Position numbers and translations under genes: made by a program. Below the pieces are notes generated by a model. It was not told where the DNA came from. It made no database searches and saw only the letters and a list, made by a program, of their open reading frames with translations. A stretch of DNA of 64,000 nucleotides from Cymbomonas tetramitiformis (taxonomy: Eukaryota; Chlorophyta; Pyramimonadophyceae; Pyramimonadales; Pyramimonadaceae), in assembly GCA_001247695.2 (NCBI GenBank), contig LGRX02035411.1, positions 62,001 through 126,000 on the forward strand, given 5' to 3'. Positions 11,060 through 20,184 of this stretch are shown here, one piece after another (the stretch's first letter is position 1; every line of letters starts with the position of its first letter).

Positions 11060-11088
11060 TGACCTCACACCTTCGGGGTGAGGTGGTG
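11060..11088 (+). promoter_or_regulatory. UUCG-capped hairpin fused to polypurine tract, element A
   Basis: Immediately before the 3' LTR, CCTCACACC, TTCG and GGGTGAGG form an 8-bp stem with one bulge and a C(UUCG)G tetraloop. The 3' arm runs into GGTGGTG at the LTR junction, where the polypurine tract of LTR elements lies. The same arrangement is found in B, F and G, and in decayed form in H. Confidence 0.6.
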
Positions 11089-11317
11089 TCATGAAGGGGG
11101 TGACTTTGTGTCACTGACAGTCAACCCCCTTTCTGTGTCACCCCTCACTGCGAGTGTCACTTGCAGTCTGTCACGTGCTCTCCGACAGACAATCCGACAC
11201 ACACAAAACCCTGAGTAATTGTGTTATCAAATTGTCTTAGCCGTTTTGCCCGTTCCTGACTGTTTCCTGAAGCTGTGAATATATATCTTAACTATATATA
11301 TATCACACTCTTCGTGA
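11089..11317 (+). repeat. 3' LTR of element A
   Basis: 229 bp, nearly identical to 9667-9899, followed by the TACTT target duplicate. Confidence 0.88.
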
Positions 11318-12645
11318 TACTTCACTGTCATCAGCGCCATCTCCGATATCGACTTCGGTAGTCAGACAGTTCATTCTAGCATCTGTCATTTCCACACCTG
11401 ACTTCCTAGGGGTTGTCATCACATTCTTTCAGCGGAAGCTATATCACTTCGTATTATCTTTTGTATAGCTTCACAGTTTCACGGTTGACATATGCGAGCG
11501 TAGCACCCCGTTAGTAGTGCTTCACTGTGTGTTTGTTCTCACAACGGGGTACGTGAAAGGCTCTGGGTCGTCAACGGCGTACCAGAGGTTGGTCGTGCTG
11601 TTGGCACAGCTCAGCAAACCCCTTGTCGTCCTCGTCGTCGAAAGCGGTCTGAAAGTCCGAAATGACCTCGTCCAAGTCCATGGCGGCATTACGAAGCCCC
11701 ACATCACACGAACCACACACCGCTGGGCAACGTGCTGTGTCATGAAAGTGTCCAGAGCAGAGGGGGCACTCCTGAACGAAGGCCGACGATGCAGAATGAA
11801 AAGAGATGCACCTGGCACCCTGCGTCGGACGTGATTGGGACCAATTCCCGCCCCTTGGGAGTGGGGAGGCTGCGAAGCGATGCTTCCATCCCACTCGACG
11901 GTTACGGCCATGAAACTTACCGTCTGTCAGGGATATGACCGATGCCATATGTGTCATACATGTCATACATGACCACTTCCGCGACTCAGATGGGATGGAT
12001 TGGCTGTTTTGTGTACCCACCCATATGGAGCACGATTCTTATGGTTTAGCATTTTGGAGAACCAATTTTCGTGTTGAGAATTCGTTATTTGATGTCCCCG
12101 TGTGTCCTTTGTGTGGAAAATTAAGCTTAATAGGGAATTTTAGGTCGAAAATCGAGTGAAATGCCCAATATATGGAATTTCAGCGGTTTGGACTATTGCA
12201 AAGTTACGAATCTAACACCATAATGGGGCGCATTGACGACATTTTCCAGTTCCATAAACTAAACAAATGCGATTGCACATTTTATCGCAAGTTTACCGCA
12301 ACTCTCACGATATCTACAAAATTCCCAGTACAAATCCATCCCAACTGAGTCGTGGAAGTGGTCACATGTAATACCTGTCATGGCATGTGTCATAATGACA
12401 TACAGTCGTCGAGTATTGTCACTACGGTCGACTATGACATGTACAGTCATAATGTCTGACATCCACCTAAGATGAGTGACATCTGTCATCGAGAGGCCAA
12501 GTATATGGCATCGAGATGGCGAAACAAGACAAGTTCTTGAAGAACCGAAGGGTCCTGATAAGACGCGTCTTCGTTTCTAGCATGCGCTGAACAACATGCG
12601 AGTATCAATGGCTATATCGACCAGGAGCCGATGCGGGAAGTTCGC
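11318..12645. other. old retroelement flank and a fold-back repeat
   Basis: Holds the zinc-knuckle block of the old gag relic. It also holds an inverted repeat whose arms lie near 11,940-12,000 and 12,335-12,395. Their shared core is CCACTTCC-GACTCAG-GGGATGGATT, and both are flanked by TGTCAT-rich words. Roughly 26 of 29 core positions pair. No coding potential is recognised in the loop. Confidence 0.5.
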
Positions 12646-12705
12646 CCAGTGCTCTCGGGTTCACAACCCGATGGTGGTAACGCATGAGATGCGTGAGAGC
12701 ACTGG
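12646..12705. ncRNA. 60-nt perfect three-way-junction structure candidate
   Basis: CCAGTGCTCTC (12646-12656) pairs perfectly with GAGAGCACTGG (12695-12705). Two hairpins sit inside it: GGGTT-CAC-AACCC within 12657-12670, and ACGCAT-GAG-ATGCGT (12680-12694). All stems are Watson-Crick throughout. The strand is undetermined and no known RNA family is recognised. No hammerhead core was found. Confidence 0.4.
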
Positions 12706-13110
12706 AGTATATGAGGAGCATTGGGCTCAAGCAAGCACTTCTGGTCAACAGACTGCTGCACTCATACACCCACCAGAATATTGCGTTTTGCTGTTAGCGT
12801 TCAATAACAGCAACGCCACACATACTGTTCGCATAGCGAACCGTGACAGGGGTATCCTTCCGCTCAGGCGAAGAACGAGAACTCAAGTGCAGCAAACTTG
12901 ACACATGTACATATATTGATTTGTATACAGCGCGACTGAGTTCGCACATATACCGTCGAATATCTGTACATACACGACAGCTTTCGCTTCAATACATCGT
13001 CAACGATCAGCGGAGTTGTGCATAAAACGAATTATCGGCGCGACATAAATCGCATTCAACATATACTGCGATGAGGTGTGCGCACGATATATATATGTAT
13101 GCTGTCAATA

Positions 13111-13360
13111 TGACGGAAAGGGCGATCTGAGGGTATATATATAAGATATATATATGCACGATAACGTCACAGAAAACACAGTGCCGGGTGCTCGGAACGG
13201 AATAGCATAAAACTGGGAAGACAGACATACGGACTGTCTAACTAGAGAAGGCTAACGGTACGAGGACACGGTCACGCGTGACACATGCCACACACAGTGA
13301 GGGGTGAAGTAAGGAGAAGCAGGCCCCCATATAGTGGGGGGGAAATCGGCTTCCCCGTGA
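13111..13360 (-). repeat. LTR of element B (3' LTR in element sense)
   Basis: 250 bp. Next to it, inside the element, lies the reverse complement of the UUCG hairpin and GGTGGTG tract (13361-13390). Confidence 0.85.
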
Positions 13361-13619
13361 CACCACCTCACCCCGAAGGTGTGAGTGACCATCCCAGAGC
13401 AAGCAAACCCTACGAGCCTAAGCCCAATGTCACTTTAAATCGGAGTCCAGGGGACCATTTCAGTCCAACTAACAATCAAGAAGATGTGGCGCTACTCTGC
13501 AAGTGAGATGTGGCTAAGTCTAGAATTGGTTGGCTGCAGTTGGTTGCGATGTGATCGTGCTTTCACTGAGTGGTGGCGGCGGTGTTCTCGAAGATGTCAA
13601 GGGACATCCAGGCGATAAA

Positions 13620-14045
13620 TTAACCAACTCCTGTGCGGTGCCAAAGCCAAAAGTAGCCTGGCACCACCAGAGCGAATGCGTCGATGAGAAGGGGGTGGGG
13701 AGGTGGAAGGTGAAAAATGCGGTAAGGGGGCGCGATTGAGCGCATTGGGAATGGCTCGAAATGAACGATGGTGAGGGGCGAAGTGGGCGTGGCAACATCA
13801 CCACACACCACTAGATGGTGAACAGGTGGGGTGCAAGGCGAGGGCGAAGGGAGTGGAGGGACGAAGTCGAAGGAGGCAAAGCACTCGTTGTTGATGGCGA
13901 ACGCGATGGACTCGAGTTTGGTGTTTGGTGTGTAAGCACCACCAGGCACCACCAAACCATAGTCAAAGGGAAGATGTTGTCGTCGAAGCGAGTCCAGGGC
14001 AGACCGAACCGCGGCCATACGCGTACGCTGGTGCAGCGAGGTCAT
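13620..14045 (-). CDS. 141-aa protein of miniature LTR element B, unknown function
   Basis: Intact minus-strand ORF beginning MTSLHQRTRM and ending HRTGVG then stop, the same length as the element A protein. The best kept blocks are the N-terminal basic motif, the LVVPGGA and HHLVV motifs, PPLPSPSP, and the C-terminal IDAFALVVPG followed by FWLWHRTG. Divergence from A (about 46% of residues) without a single gap or stop argues that the protein was under selection while these lineages moved. Function unknown. Confidence 0.6.
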   Translation of the reverse strand: MTSLHQRTRMAAVRSALDSLRRQHLPFDYGLVVPGGAYTPNTKLESIAFAINNECFASFDFVPPLPSPSPCTPPVHHLVVCGDVATPTSPLTIVHFEPFPMRSIAPPYRIFHLPPPHPLLIDAFALVVPGYFWLWHRTGVG

Positions 14046-14900
14046 GATCCCCGTGGCTGCAAAATCTGGAAGGCGCGTCGATAGGGTTTCGTGGCGTAAA
14101 GGTAACTCCTCGAAAAATTAACCAAATCAAGCGATGGAGAAGTCAAATTGGGCCAGTTTTTGACGAGGAGCACGGCGGTCACGTCAAAAATGCCGTAAGG
14201 CAAGTCAGTTTTCCGGCAGCAGAGGCGCTGCTGGCCAGAGCGTTGAAGGACGCCGAAGGAAGTAGCCGGCCAGGATGAAAGAACAAGAGGGAAAGATGGA
14301 AGTTAGGCCGAAGGAAATCGTGGAGAACCAATCTCGTTGACGGTAGGCAGCCCACGATGTGAAATAAGGAAATCGGTTGCGTGTAATGCGCTCAAACCGG
14401 AAGGAAGTTAGAGGGAACATTAGAATTGGCGAATAGCCAAAGCGAGCCGATGCCTACCGAAACACCACTTAGCGTGAAGTGGGTCGATAACCTGACGGAA
14501 AGGGTGATCTGAGGGTATATATATAAGATATATATGTTACGATATGAGCCCGCCGCTGGTATATACCAGCCGATTTCGATACAGGCCCGCCTGTACCGAT
14601 TTCACTGGTACAGGCCCGCCTGTACCGATTTCACTGGTACAGGCCCGCCTGTACCGATTCCACTGGTACAGGCCCGCCTGTACCGGTTGGCATGACCCCC
14701 CCACGGTATGAGCCCGCCGCTGGTATATACCGGCCGTGTTTTTCGGTACAGGCCCGCCTGTACCGATTTCACTGGTACAGGCCCCCCTGTACCGGCTGTA
14801 TGAGGGGTGTTGGGAGATGGTTTGGGGGTTGTTTGTGCATGGTCTAGGGTGTGTTGGGAGATGGTTTGGGGTGTAAGGGGGGATGGTTTGGGGTGTGTTG

Positions 14901-15598
14901 NNNNNNNNNNNNNNNNNNNNNNNNNNNNNNNNNNNNNNNNNNNNNNNNNNNNNNNNNNNNNNNNNNNNNNNNNNNNNNNNNNNNNNNNNNNNNNNNNNNN
15001 NNNNNNNNNNNNNNNNNNNNNNNNNNNNNNNNNNNNNNNNNNNNNNNNNNNNNNNNNNNNNNNNNNNNNNNNNNNNNNNNNNNNNNNNNNNNNNNNNNNN
15101 NNNNNNNNNNNNNNNNNNNNNNNNNNNNNNNNNNNNNNNNNNNNNNNNNNNNNNNNNNNNNNNNNNNNNNNNNNNNNNNNNNNNNNNNNNNNNNNNNNNN
15201 NNNNNNNNNNNNNNNNNNNNNNNNNNNNNNNNNNNNNNNNNNNNNNNNNNNNNNNNNNNNNNNNNNNNNNNNNNNNNNNNNNNNNNNNNNNNNNNNNNNN
15301 NNNNNNNNNNNNNNNNNNNNNNNNNNNNNNNNNNNNNNNNNNNNNNNNNNNNNNNNNNNNNNNNNNNNNNNNNNNNNNNNNNNNNNNNNNNNNNNNNNNN
15401 NNNNNNNNNNNNNNNNNNNNNNNNNNNNNNNNNNNNNNNNNNNNNNNNNNNNNNNNNNNNNNNNNNNNNNNNNNNNNNNNNNNNNNNNNNNNNNNNNNNN
15501 NNNNNNNNNNNNNNNNNNNNNNNNNNNNNNNNNNNNNNNNNNNNNNNNNNNNNNNNNNNNNNNNNNNNNNNNNNNNNNNNNNNNNNNNNNNNNNNNNN
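14901..15598. other. assembly gap (N)
   Basis: A run of N. The bases on its two sides (GGTTTGGGGTGTGTTG and CAACACACCCCAAACC) are reverse complements, so the gap lies inside a palindromic, repeat-rich stretch that probably defeated assembly. Open frames crossing it are meaningless. Confidence 0.98.
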
Positions 15599-15656
15599 CA
15601 ACACACCCCAAACCATCCCCCCTTACACCCCAAACCATCTCCCAACACACCCTAGA

Positions 15657-16729
15657 TGGCTACTGCCCGACAGTCCTTGTGGGAGGACCGAAACGGCGTT
15701 GGGTCCTCCCACAAGGACCGGTGTTGCGGGAATTTCTTTAGCCGTCCTCTTGACGGTCTTAGTGCCTACCCTTCGGTTTTTCGTACACTTAGGACCTAAA
15801 CTGAGTGTCCATATGCGCCATCAACCGTATATCGTCATAAAAATGACTATATCCAATGCATTTGTAGCATGTACCCTATCATTTTTGAGTTGCACCTTTT
15901 GGAGGACGTTCAAAAACATGCCATGCCATTCAATTATTTTAATCCAATAGAATTCCAGGTCAAACAAGCCGCCCAAGTACAAAATTTTATCCTAACATCA
16001 TACCCAATCATACTTGCAAGATTATACATGTTGGCGACCTCGTATTGGGTGTATATACGCACTCAAATCGACCTTACACCTGTAAAAAACATTTTTGATC
16101 CAAGATTTTCAAATGTTTTTTTTCGTTACTACGGATACTATGAATGCCAAATAGTGTTCGGATATGATAGATGTATGATGTGCCACGTCGCATACTTCAT
16201 GTAAACATGTTTATCGATTTTTAGAATGCTTAAGCATGTCAATATGTGCAGTAGTCTACTCGGAACATTGCTTTGGAATTCGGCGAGAGCAGATTTTTGG
16301 ATGGCCGATTTTGATGAAAGCTAATTTTTTCGTGGGTGCATGACATTGTGAGGGATATATACCGCAGTATTGTGGATTCCAAAGATGTTGTACATTGTAG
16401 AGGGCCCAAATAGGTCATGTTGAAGTATTTTTTAAGTGCAGTGGGCACTAGGAAGGCCACTTAGTGAGTGTAGGTGGGTTGGGAACTTCCGGTCCTTGTG
16501 GGAGGACCGGCCTTTTTATTTAATTTCGAGCGGTTTCACCCCCACTTTTCAATAACGTAAACCACATCGCTACACCGAGTATTACACCCAACACACGTTT
16601 TTAGATAATTATTGGACACCTAAATATGACCCCAAAGCACTCATATACCAACTATATCGAAAAAACGCGGCATATATCCCAAATTCACTTCGGTCCTTGT
16701 GGGAGGACCGGACCTTCGGGTAGTAGCCA
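15657..16729. mobile_element. TIR element C, nested in the fold-back element
   Basis: About 1.07 kb with ends TGGCTACTGCCC and GGGTAGTAGCCA, flanked by TAGA on both sides (15653-15656 and 16730-16733). The uninterrupted sequence (CCCTAGACCATG) can be read from the opposite arm of the host element, which supports a 4-bp duplication. Palindromes of the form GGTCCTTGTGGGAGGACC lie just inside each end (15673-15719, 16491-16508, 16692-16709). The AT-rich interior has a 111-codon frame at 15869 with no recognisable domain. The same family is seen as D at 59371. Confidence 0.75.
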
Positions 16730-17202
16730 TAGACCATGCACAAACAAACCCCAAACCATCTCCCAACACCCCTCATACAGCCAGTACAGGGGGGCCTGTA
16801 CCAGTGAAATCGGTACAGGCGGGCCTGTACCGAAAAACACGGCCGGTATATACCAGCGGCGGGCTCATACCGCGGGGGGGTCATGCCAATCGGTACAGGC
16901 GGGCCTGTACCAGTGAAATCGGTACAGGCGGGCCTGTACTGAAATCGGCTGGTATATACCAGCGGCGGGCTCATATCGTAACATATATATATGCACGATA
17001 AAGTCACAGAAAACACAGTGCCGGGTGCTCGGAACGGAATAGCATAAAACTGGGAAGACAGACATACGGACTGTCTAACTAGAGAAGGCTAACGGTACGA
17101 GGACACGGTCACGCGTGACACATGCCACACGCAGTGAGGGGTGAAGCAAGGAGAAGCATGCCCCCATATAGTGGGGGGGAAATCGGCTTCCCCGTGACAA
17201 TA

Positions 17203-17500
17203 ATCGCAGGGTATGGTACGATGTGCGAGAATTAAGCGCGCATATGAAAAATGAGCGTCAGTGCACATAATCTCATCAACTGCGACAGAGATGCACATAA
17301 TCTCATCATCAGCGACAGCGACATTCGCAATTTGTACCGCGCGACATTTACAGTATACATACAGATGTGCGATGATCATAATTCGTACCGTGCGACGCAG
17401 ATGTGCGATGATCATAATTTGTACCGTGCGACGCAGATGTGCGATGATCATAATTTGTACAGTGCGACGCATGCATCGGTATGCAGATTGACTGCGACAT
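17203..17500. repeat. 33-bp tandem repeat, GATGTGCGATGATCATAATT type
   Basis: Three tandem copies of a 33-bp unit (about 17365-17470) are preceded by two copies of GCACATAATCTCATCA. Open frames across it simply follow the repeat period. Confidence 0.65.
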
Positions 17501-17549
17501 TCACAATTCGTATCACGCACCCTACGTTTCTGGACGCGTGCAATACATC

Positions 17550-18360
17550 GTATTGAACACATATTGCAGGCATATTGCACGCGTATTGACAATAAATGTT
17601 CAATACAATAAAAAATGTTACAATATGTGTGCAATATGCCTGCAAGCGCTCCAACATGTGTTCAACATAGTATTGCAGTGAGCCCTCATGTATTGGAGAC
17701 ATATTGAAGTTCTGATGCAGAGAGTTATTTCAATATGCCTTCAACACATGTGTAGTATAGGGTTGGAGACATGCACCATGCATGTCGCAAACACTATGAA
17801 GGCATGTTGCAGACATATTGCCCACATATTGTATACATATTGTATACATATTGTAAGTCAACATTCAATATGTTGGATACACACTGCGGACCTACTGCAT
17901 ACGTATTGAACATGTAAATTCAATATGTTGTATATATATTGTGGACCTATTGAATATGTATTGAAACGGAACATTCAGTATGTTGGATACACACTGCGGA
18001 CATATTGCATACGTATTGAACATGTAAATTCAATATGTTGTATATATACTGTGGACCTATTGAATATGTATTGAAACGGTACATTTAGTATATTGGATAC
18101 ATAATGCGGACCTATTGCATACATATTGAACATGAAAATTCAATATGTTGTATATATATCGCGGACATATTGCATATATATTGAAACGGAACATTCAGTA
18201 AGTTGGATACATACTGCGGACCTATTGTATACGTATTGAACATGCAAATTCAATATGTTGTATATATACTGTGGACATATTGCATATGTATTTGAAATAA
18301 AAGTTGCCTATGTTGGATATATATTATAGACCTATAGCATACATATTGCACATTTGCAAC
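17550..18360. repeat. AT-rich satellite: 110-bp unit of CAATATGTTG / ATATTG words
   Basis: The anchor GAACATG starts at 17908, 18018, 18128 and 18238, an exact 110-bp period, with further degenerate copies on both sides. The array is saturated with CAATA, ATATTG and TTGAA words, on both strands. The same vocabulary reappears at 19.85-20.3 kb, in the introns at 21.2-21.95 kb, and at 22.45-23.25 kb. No coding potential. Confidence 0.75.
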
Positions 18361-18527
18361 ATGCAGTGTGTTCACTATGTTTCCACTATGCGTATGCTAT
18401 GCGAGATAAACAAAATAAGAATAGTAGGGAACACTCGAGCATCTTTACTACGATTAACATGTATCTAGCTAGGCAGAAAGGAATACGAATGGGACTATCA
18501 AATTTTATCATACCAACGAATACACAA

Positions 18528-19045
18528 AATAATGTTCTACTCGTGCACTTTCTATTTACAATACGCAAAATGATGTTCTACTCGTGCACTTTCTATTTAC
18601 AAGATGCCAACCTAAAATCAATGTATCCATCTAGAACGCTTGACGGGATGCTTGAAGTTGACGTTGTACTCGAGGCGGTCGATTTTCTCCATCTCGCTTC
18701 GCTCCAAAACAACCGATCTAAAATGGAAAGTAAAGAGCCAACACTTAGTAAAAAAGCGGAAACGCACAAAAGAATATTCTATTGAAAACATAAAGGACTT
18801 ATCAACCTAGAATGTTTGAAGGGATGCTTGAAGTTGACGTTGTACTCGAGGCGGTCGATTTCCTCCATTTCGCCCTCCTCGAAAACAGCCAATCTGAAAA
18901 GGAAAGTAAAGAGCCAACACTTAGTAAAAAGCGGAAAAGCACAAAATAAACCTTTATTGAAAACATAATTAACAACCGAGCAACCTCAAATAAATGCGAA
19001 TATGAACGCGAGATGAAAACCTAATATGACTTCGCCACGCGAACG
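18528..19045 (-). pseudogene. tandemly duplicated minus-strand exon, unknown gene
   Basis: Two 160-bp copies (about 18630-18790 and 18807-18970) each contain, on the minus strand, a polypyrimidine tract and acceptor (CTTTCCTTTTCAG or CTTTCCATTTTAG), then an exon encoding EIDRLEYNVNFKHP (EKIDRLEYNVNFKHP in the other). A third acceptor (TTCGTTTTTCAG near 19040) opens a short exon encoding SAENVRVAKSY. CTAAC/CTAAG branch-point-like words precede each. The protein segment is conserved between copies while flanks differ. The gene is not recognised and no start is seen. Confidence 0.35.
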
Positions 19046-19150
19046 TTTTCAGCGGATCTGAAAAACGAAACCAACCAACTAACGTTTAGTAAAGAAGAAA
19101 GAAATTAGCAGTCGTCAACGAAAGAAGCAAAGGAAAGTAAAAGGGGGATG

Positions 19151-19218
19151 TGGAGTGAGTTGGATTTGAACCAACTATATCGAGTGCAAAGGACTCGCGG
19201 GAATTTCCCGTTCACTCC
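19151..19218 (-). tRNA. tRNA-like gene, possible tRNA-Lys(TTT), very short D arm
   Basis: The 68-nt minus-strand sequence folds into an almost perfect cloverleaf. Acceptor GGAGTGA/TCACTCC is 7 bp. The anticodon arm is a 5-bp CGAGT/ACTCG stem with loop CCTTTGC. The variable region is ATATA. The T arm GTTGG-TTCAAAT-CCAAC is perfect. The discriminator base is A. A TTTT run follows downstream. Oddities: the D arm is only GGGA-AAT-TCCC (no GG in the loop, no proper A box), positions 8-9 are AC, and position 33 is C, not T. It could be an organelle-derived or atypical tRNA, or a pseudogene. TTT as anticodon depends on the usual loop register. Confidence 0.45.
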
Positions 19219-19620
19219 CTAGTCAAAGTTTCACGCATGCCAAGTATGAGCGCGCGAAGCACACACAAAATAATACACACGCATAACCAAAACATGCACT
19301 GCAAACCAGTGCCATATTGCAACCTGTGAGAATTAAAAATATCACAGCACGCAACTCACTGGTGAGGCTGCTGCAACACTGCTGACGGCGAACTGTGAAG
19401 AGTGCAATAACGTGAGTTTGAACTTGACCGTTCAGAAAATTCGAAGTGCTCAAAAACTTTCCCTGCCGTTCAGAAGTCACATCGGATCGACTCGTCATCG
19501 TCATGCGAGCACGATCGACGATGACGACGATGATGACGATGCGATGCGATGCGATGTCTCAGACTCTCAGTGACATTGCATCAATAAGATACAAAAAAAG
19601 ACTACGCAGAAGGATACCAA

Positions 19621-19694
19621 TCCATTGTAATGGTGTAGTGGTCGAGCGTCGCTCTTTCACCCTTGAGGTGATGGGTTCGAGTCCTAGTGAAGGG
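19621..19694 (+). tRNA. tRNA-derived sequence (pseudo-tRNA or SINE head) with A and B boxes
   Basis: TGGTGTAGTGG (19631-19641) fits the pol III A box and GGTTCGAGTCC (19674-19684) fits the B box, at normal tRNA spacing. The anticodon region, CTTTCAC, resembles tRNA-Glu(TTC). However, the acceptor stem needs several G-T pairs with one mismatch, and the anticodon stem does not close. A decayed tRNA or the head of a SINE is therefore more likely than a working tRNA. Confidence 0.5.
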
Positions 19695-19849
19695 TTTTTC
19701 CAGACCATATTTTGGACCATTTCGGGGGGACTTCTTGAGTATTTTGGGGGTACTTCTTGAGTTACGAATTCGGCCGTTCGATTCACGAACGAGGGGTGCA
19801 GATTCTCCTAAAAATTAAAATTCCAAAATTGTTTCCCCGAAAATCGTTC

Positions 19850-20102
19850 AATCTGTTCAATACTACTGCAATACGTGAGGGCTCACTGCAATACGCGACC
19901 GCTTGCAGGCGTATTGAAATGGCGTATTGGAGATGGGTCGAAAAAGTGCCAAGTCAGTTTTGCGAAGATCCGTCTGACGTGGCACTGGCAAAGCTGACAT
20001 CAGCAGTTTTCAATACATCTCCAATACGCCATTTCAATACGCCTGCAAGCGGTCGCGTATTGCAGTGAGCCCTCTTGTATTGAAGTAGTATTGAACAGAT
20101 TC
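19850..20102. repeat. snap-back inverted repeat with about 85-bp arms
   Basis: The left arm (19850-19935) and right arm (20016-20102) are reverse complements with only a few mismatches, around an 80-bp loop. The arms include GCAATACGCGACCGCTTGCA and CAATACTACT. Flanks contain direct copies of CAGATTCTCCT (19797 and 20095). It is made of the CAATA vocabulary of the nearby satellite. Confidence 0.75.
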
Positions 20103-20184
20103 TCCTCTAAAAAGTTTTTTAAATTTTTGTAAAGGCCAATATGCGTGCAACCGCGTGCAACCGCCTGCAGAGCTCAAGGCAGGG

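Larger units (their letters stand above)
9667..11317 (+). mobile_element. miniature LTR element A, with 5-bp target duplication
   Basis: Direct repeats of about 230 bp (9667-9899 and 11089-11317) flank 1.19 kb. TACTT lies immediately outside both ends (9662-9666 and 11318-11322), giving a 5-bp target-site duplication. The LTRs differ only in one T/C and an AT-run length, so the insertion is young. LTR ends are TCATGAAG and CTTCGTGA, not TG...CA. The interior has a 141-codon ORF and no gag, pol or integrase domain, so it must move in trans. It sits inside the old gag relic of the opposite strand. Confidence 0.88.
8831..11935 (-). pseudogene. decayed gag-like retroelement, split by element A
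   Basis: Two minus-strand blocks appear to be one old gag ORF. The upstream block (11571-11935) has a perfect retroviral-type zinc knuckle, CPLCSGHFHDTARC (C-X2-C-X4-H-X4-C, about 11727-11768), then acidic sequence. The downstream block (8831-9550, about 239 aa) ends with DDDDSDGYSYHGDEIPSAPP followed by a hydrophobic segment (VFSFASLALPALVCLACVSA). The intact gag of element E has the same order: zinc knuckle, long acidic region, DTDDYEDY-like stretch, hydrophobic segment. Element A (9667-11317) inserted between the blocks. No pol domain and no LTR pair is recognised for this older copy. Confidence 0.5.
14536..16982. mobile_element. fold-back element with palindrome-rich long inverted repeats
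   Basis: Its ends are inverted copies of GTTACGATATGAGCCCGCCG. The arms (about 14536-14855 and 16734-16982) are made of near-identical 29-bp units, each holding the palindrome GGTACAGGCCCGCCTGTACC. The palindrome GCTGGTATATACCAGC lies near the tips, and a second copy of the terminus occurs inside each arm. The left arm has more units than the right. It inserted in the (AT)n run of B's right LTR; the duplicated (AT)4 hints at an 8-bp duplication, but the microsatellite makes this ambiguous. No transposase is visible, though the centre includes an assembly gap. Confidence 0.8.
13111..17197 (-). mobile_element. miniature LTR element B, with nested insertion
   Basis: The left LTR (13111-13360) and the right LTR (14493-14535 plus 16983-17197) flank a 1.13-kb interior. 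CAATA borders both outer edges (13106-13110 and 17198-17202) as the 5-bp target duplication. The LTRs differ at about five sites in 250 bp. On the minus strand the LTR runs TCACGGGG to CCGTCA, the interior begins GGTTATCGACCCAC, and the interior ends with the UUCG hairpin and polypurine module. A fold-back element (14536-16982) split the right LTR after B inserted. Confidence 0.85.

Noticed and set aside
12640..12710. Hammerhead ribozyme in the three-way junction
   Set aside because: The conserved CUGANGA and GAAA core elements are absent.
14537..15950. Open frames of 270-360 codons crossing the N run
   Set aside because: Most codons are N. They exist only because unknown bases do not read as stops.
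15869..16204. Transposase gene in element C
   Set aside because: The 111-codon AT-rich frame shows no DDE, BED or other transposase motif and is not matched in element D.
17251..17556. 101-codon ORF with repeated MCDDHN motifs
   Set aside because: The peptide repeat only mirrors a 33-bp DNA tandem repeat, and frames on the other strand are equally open.
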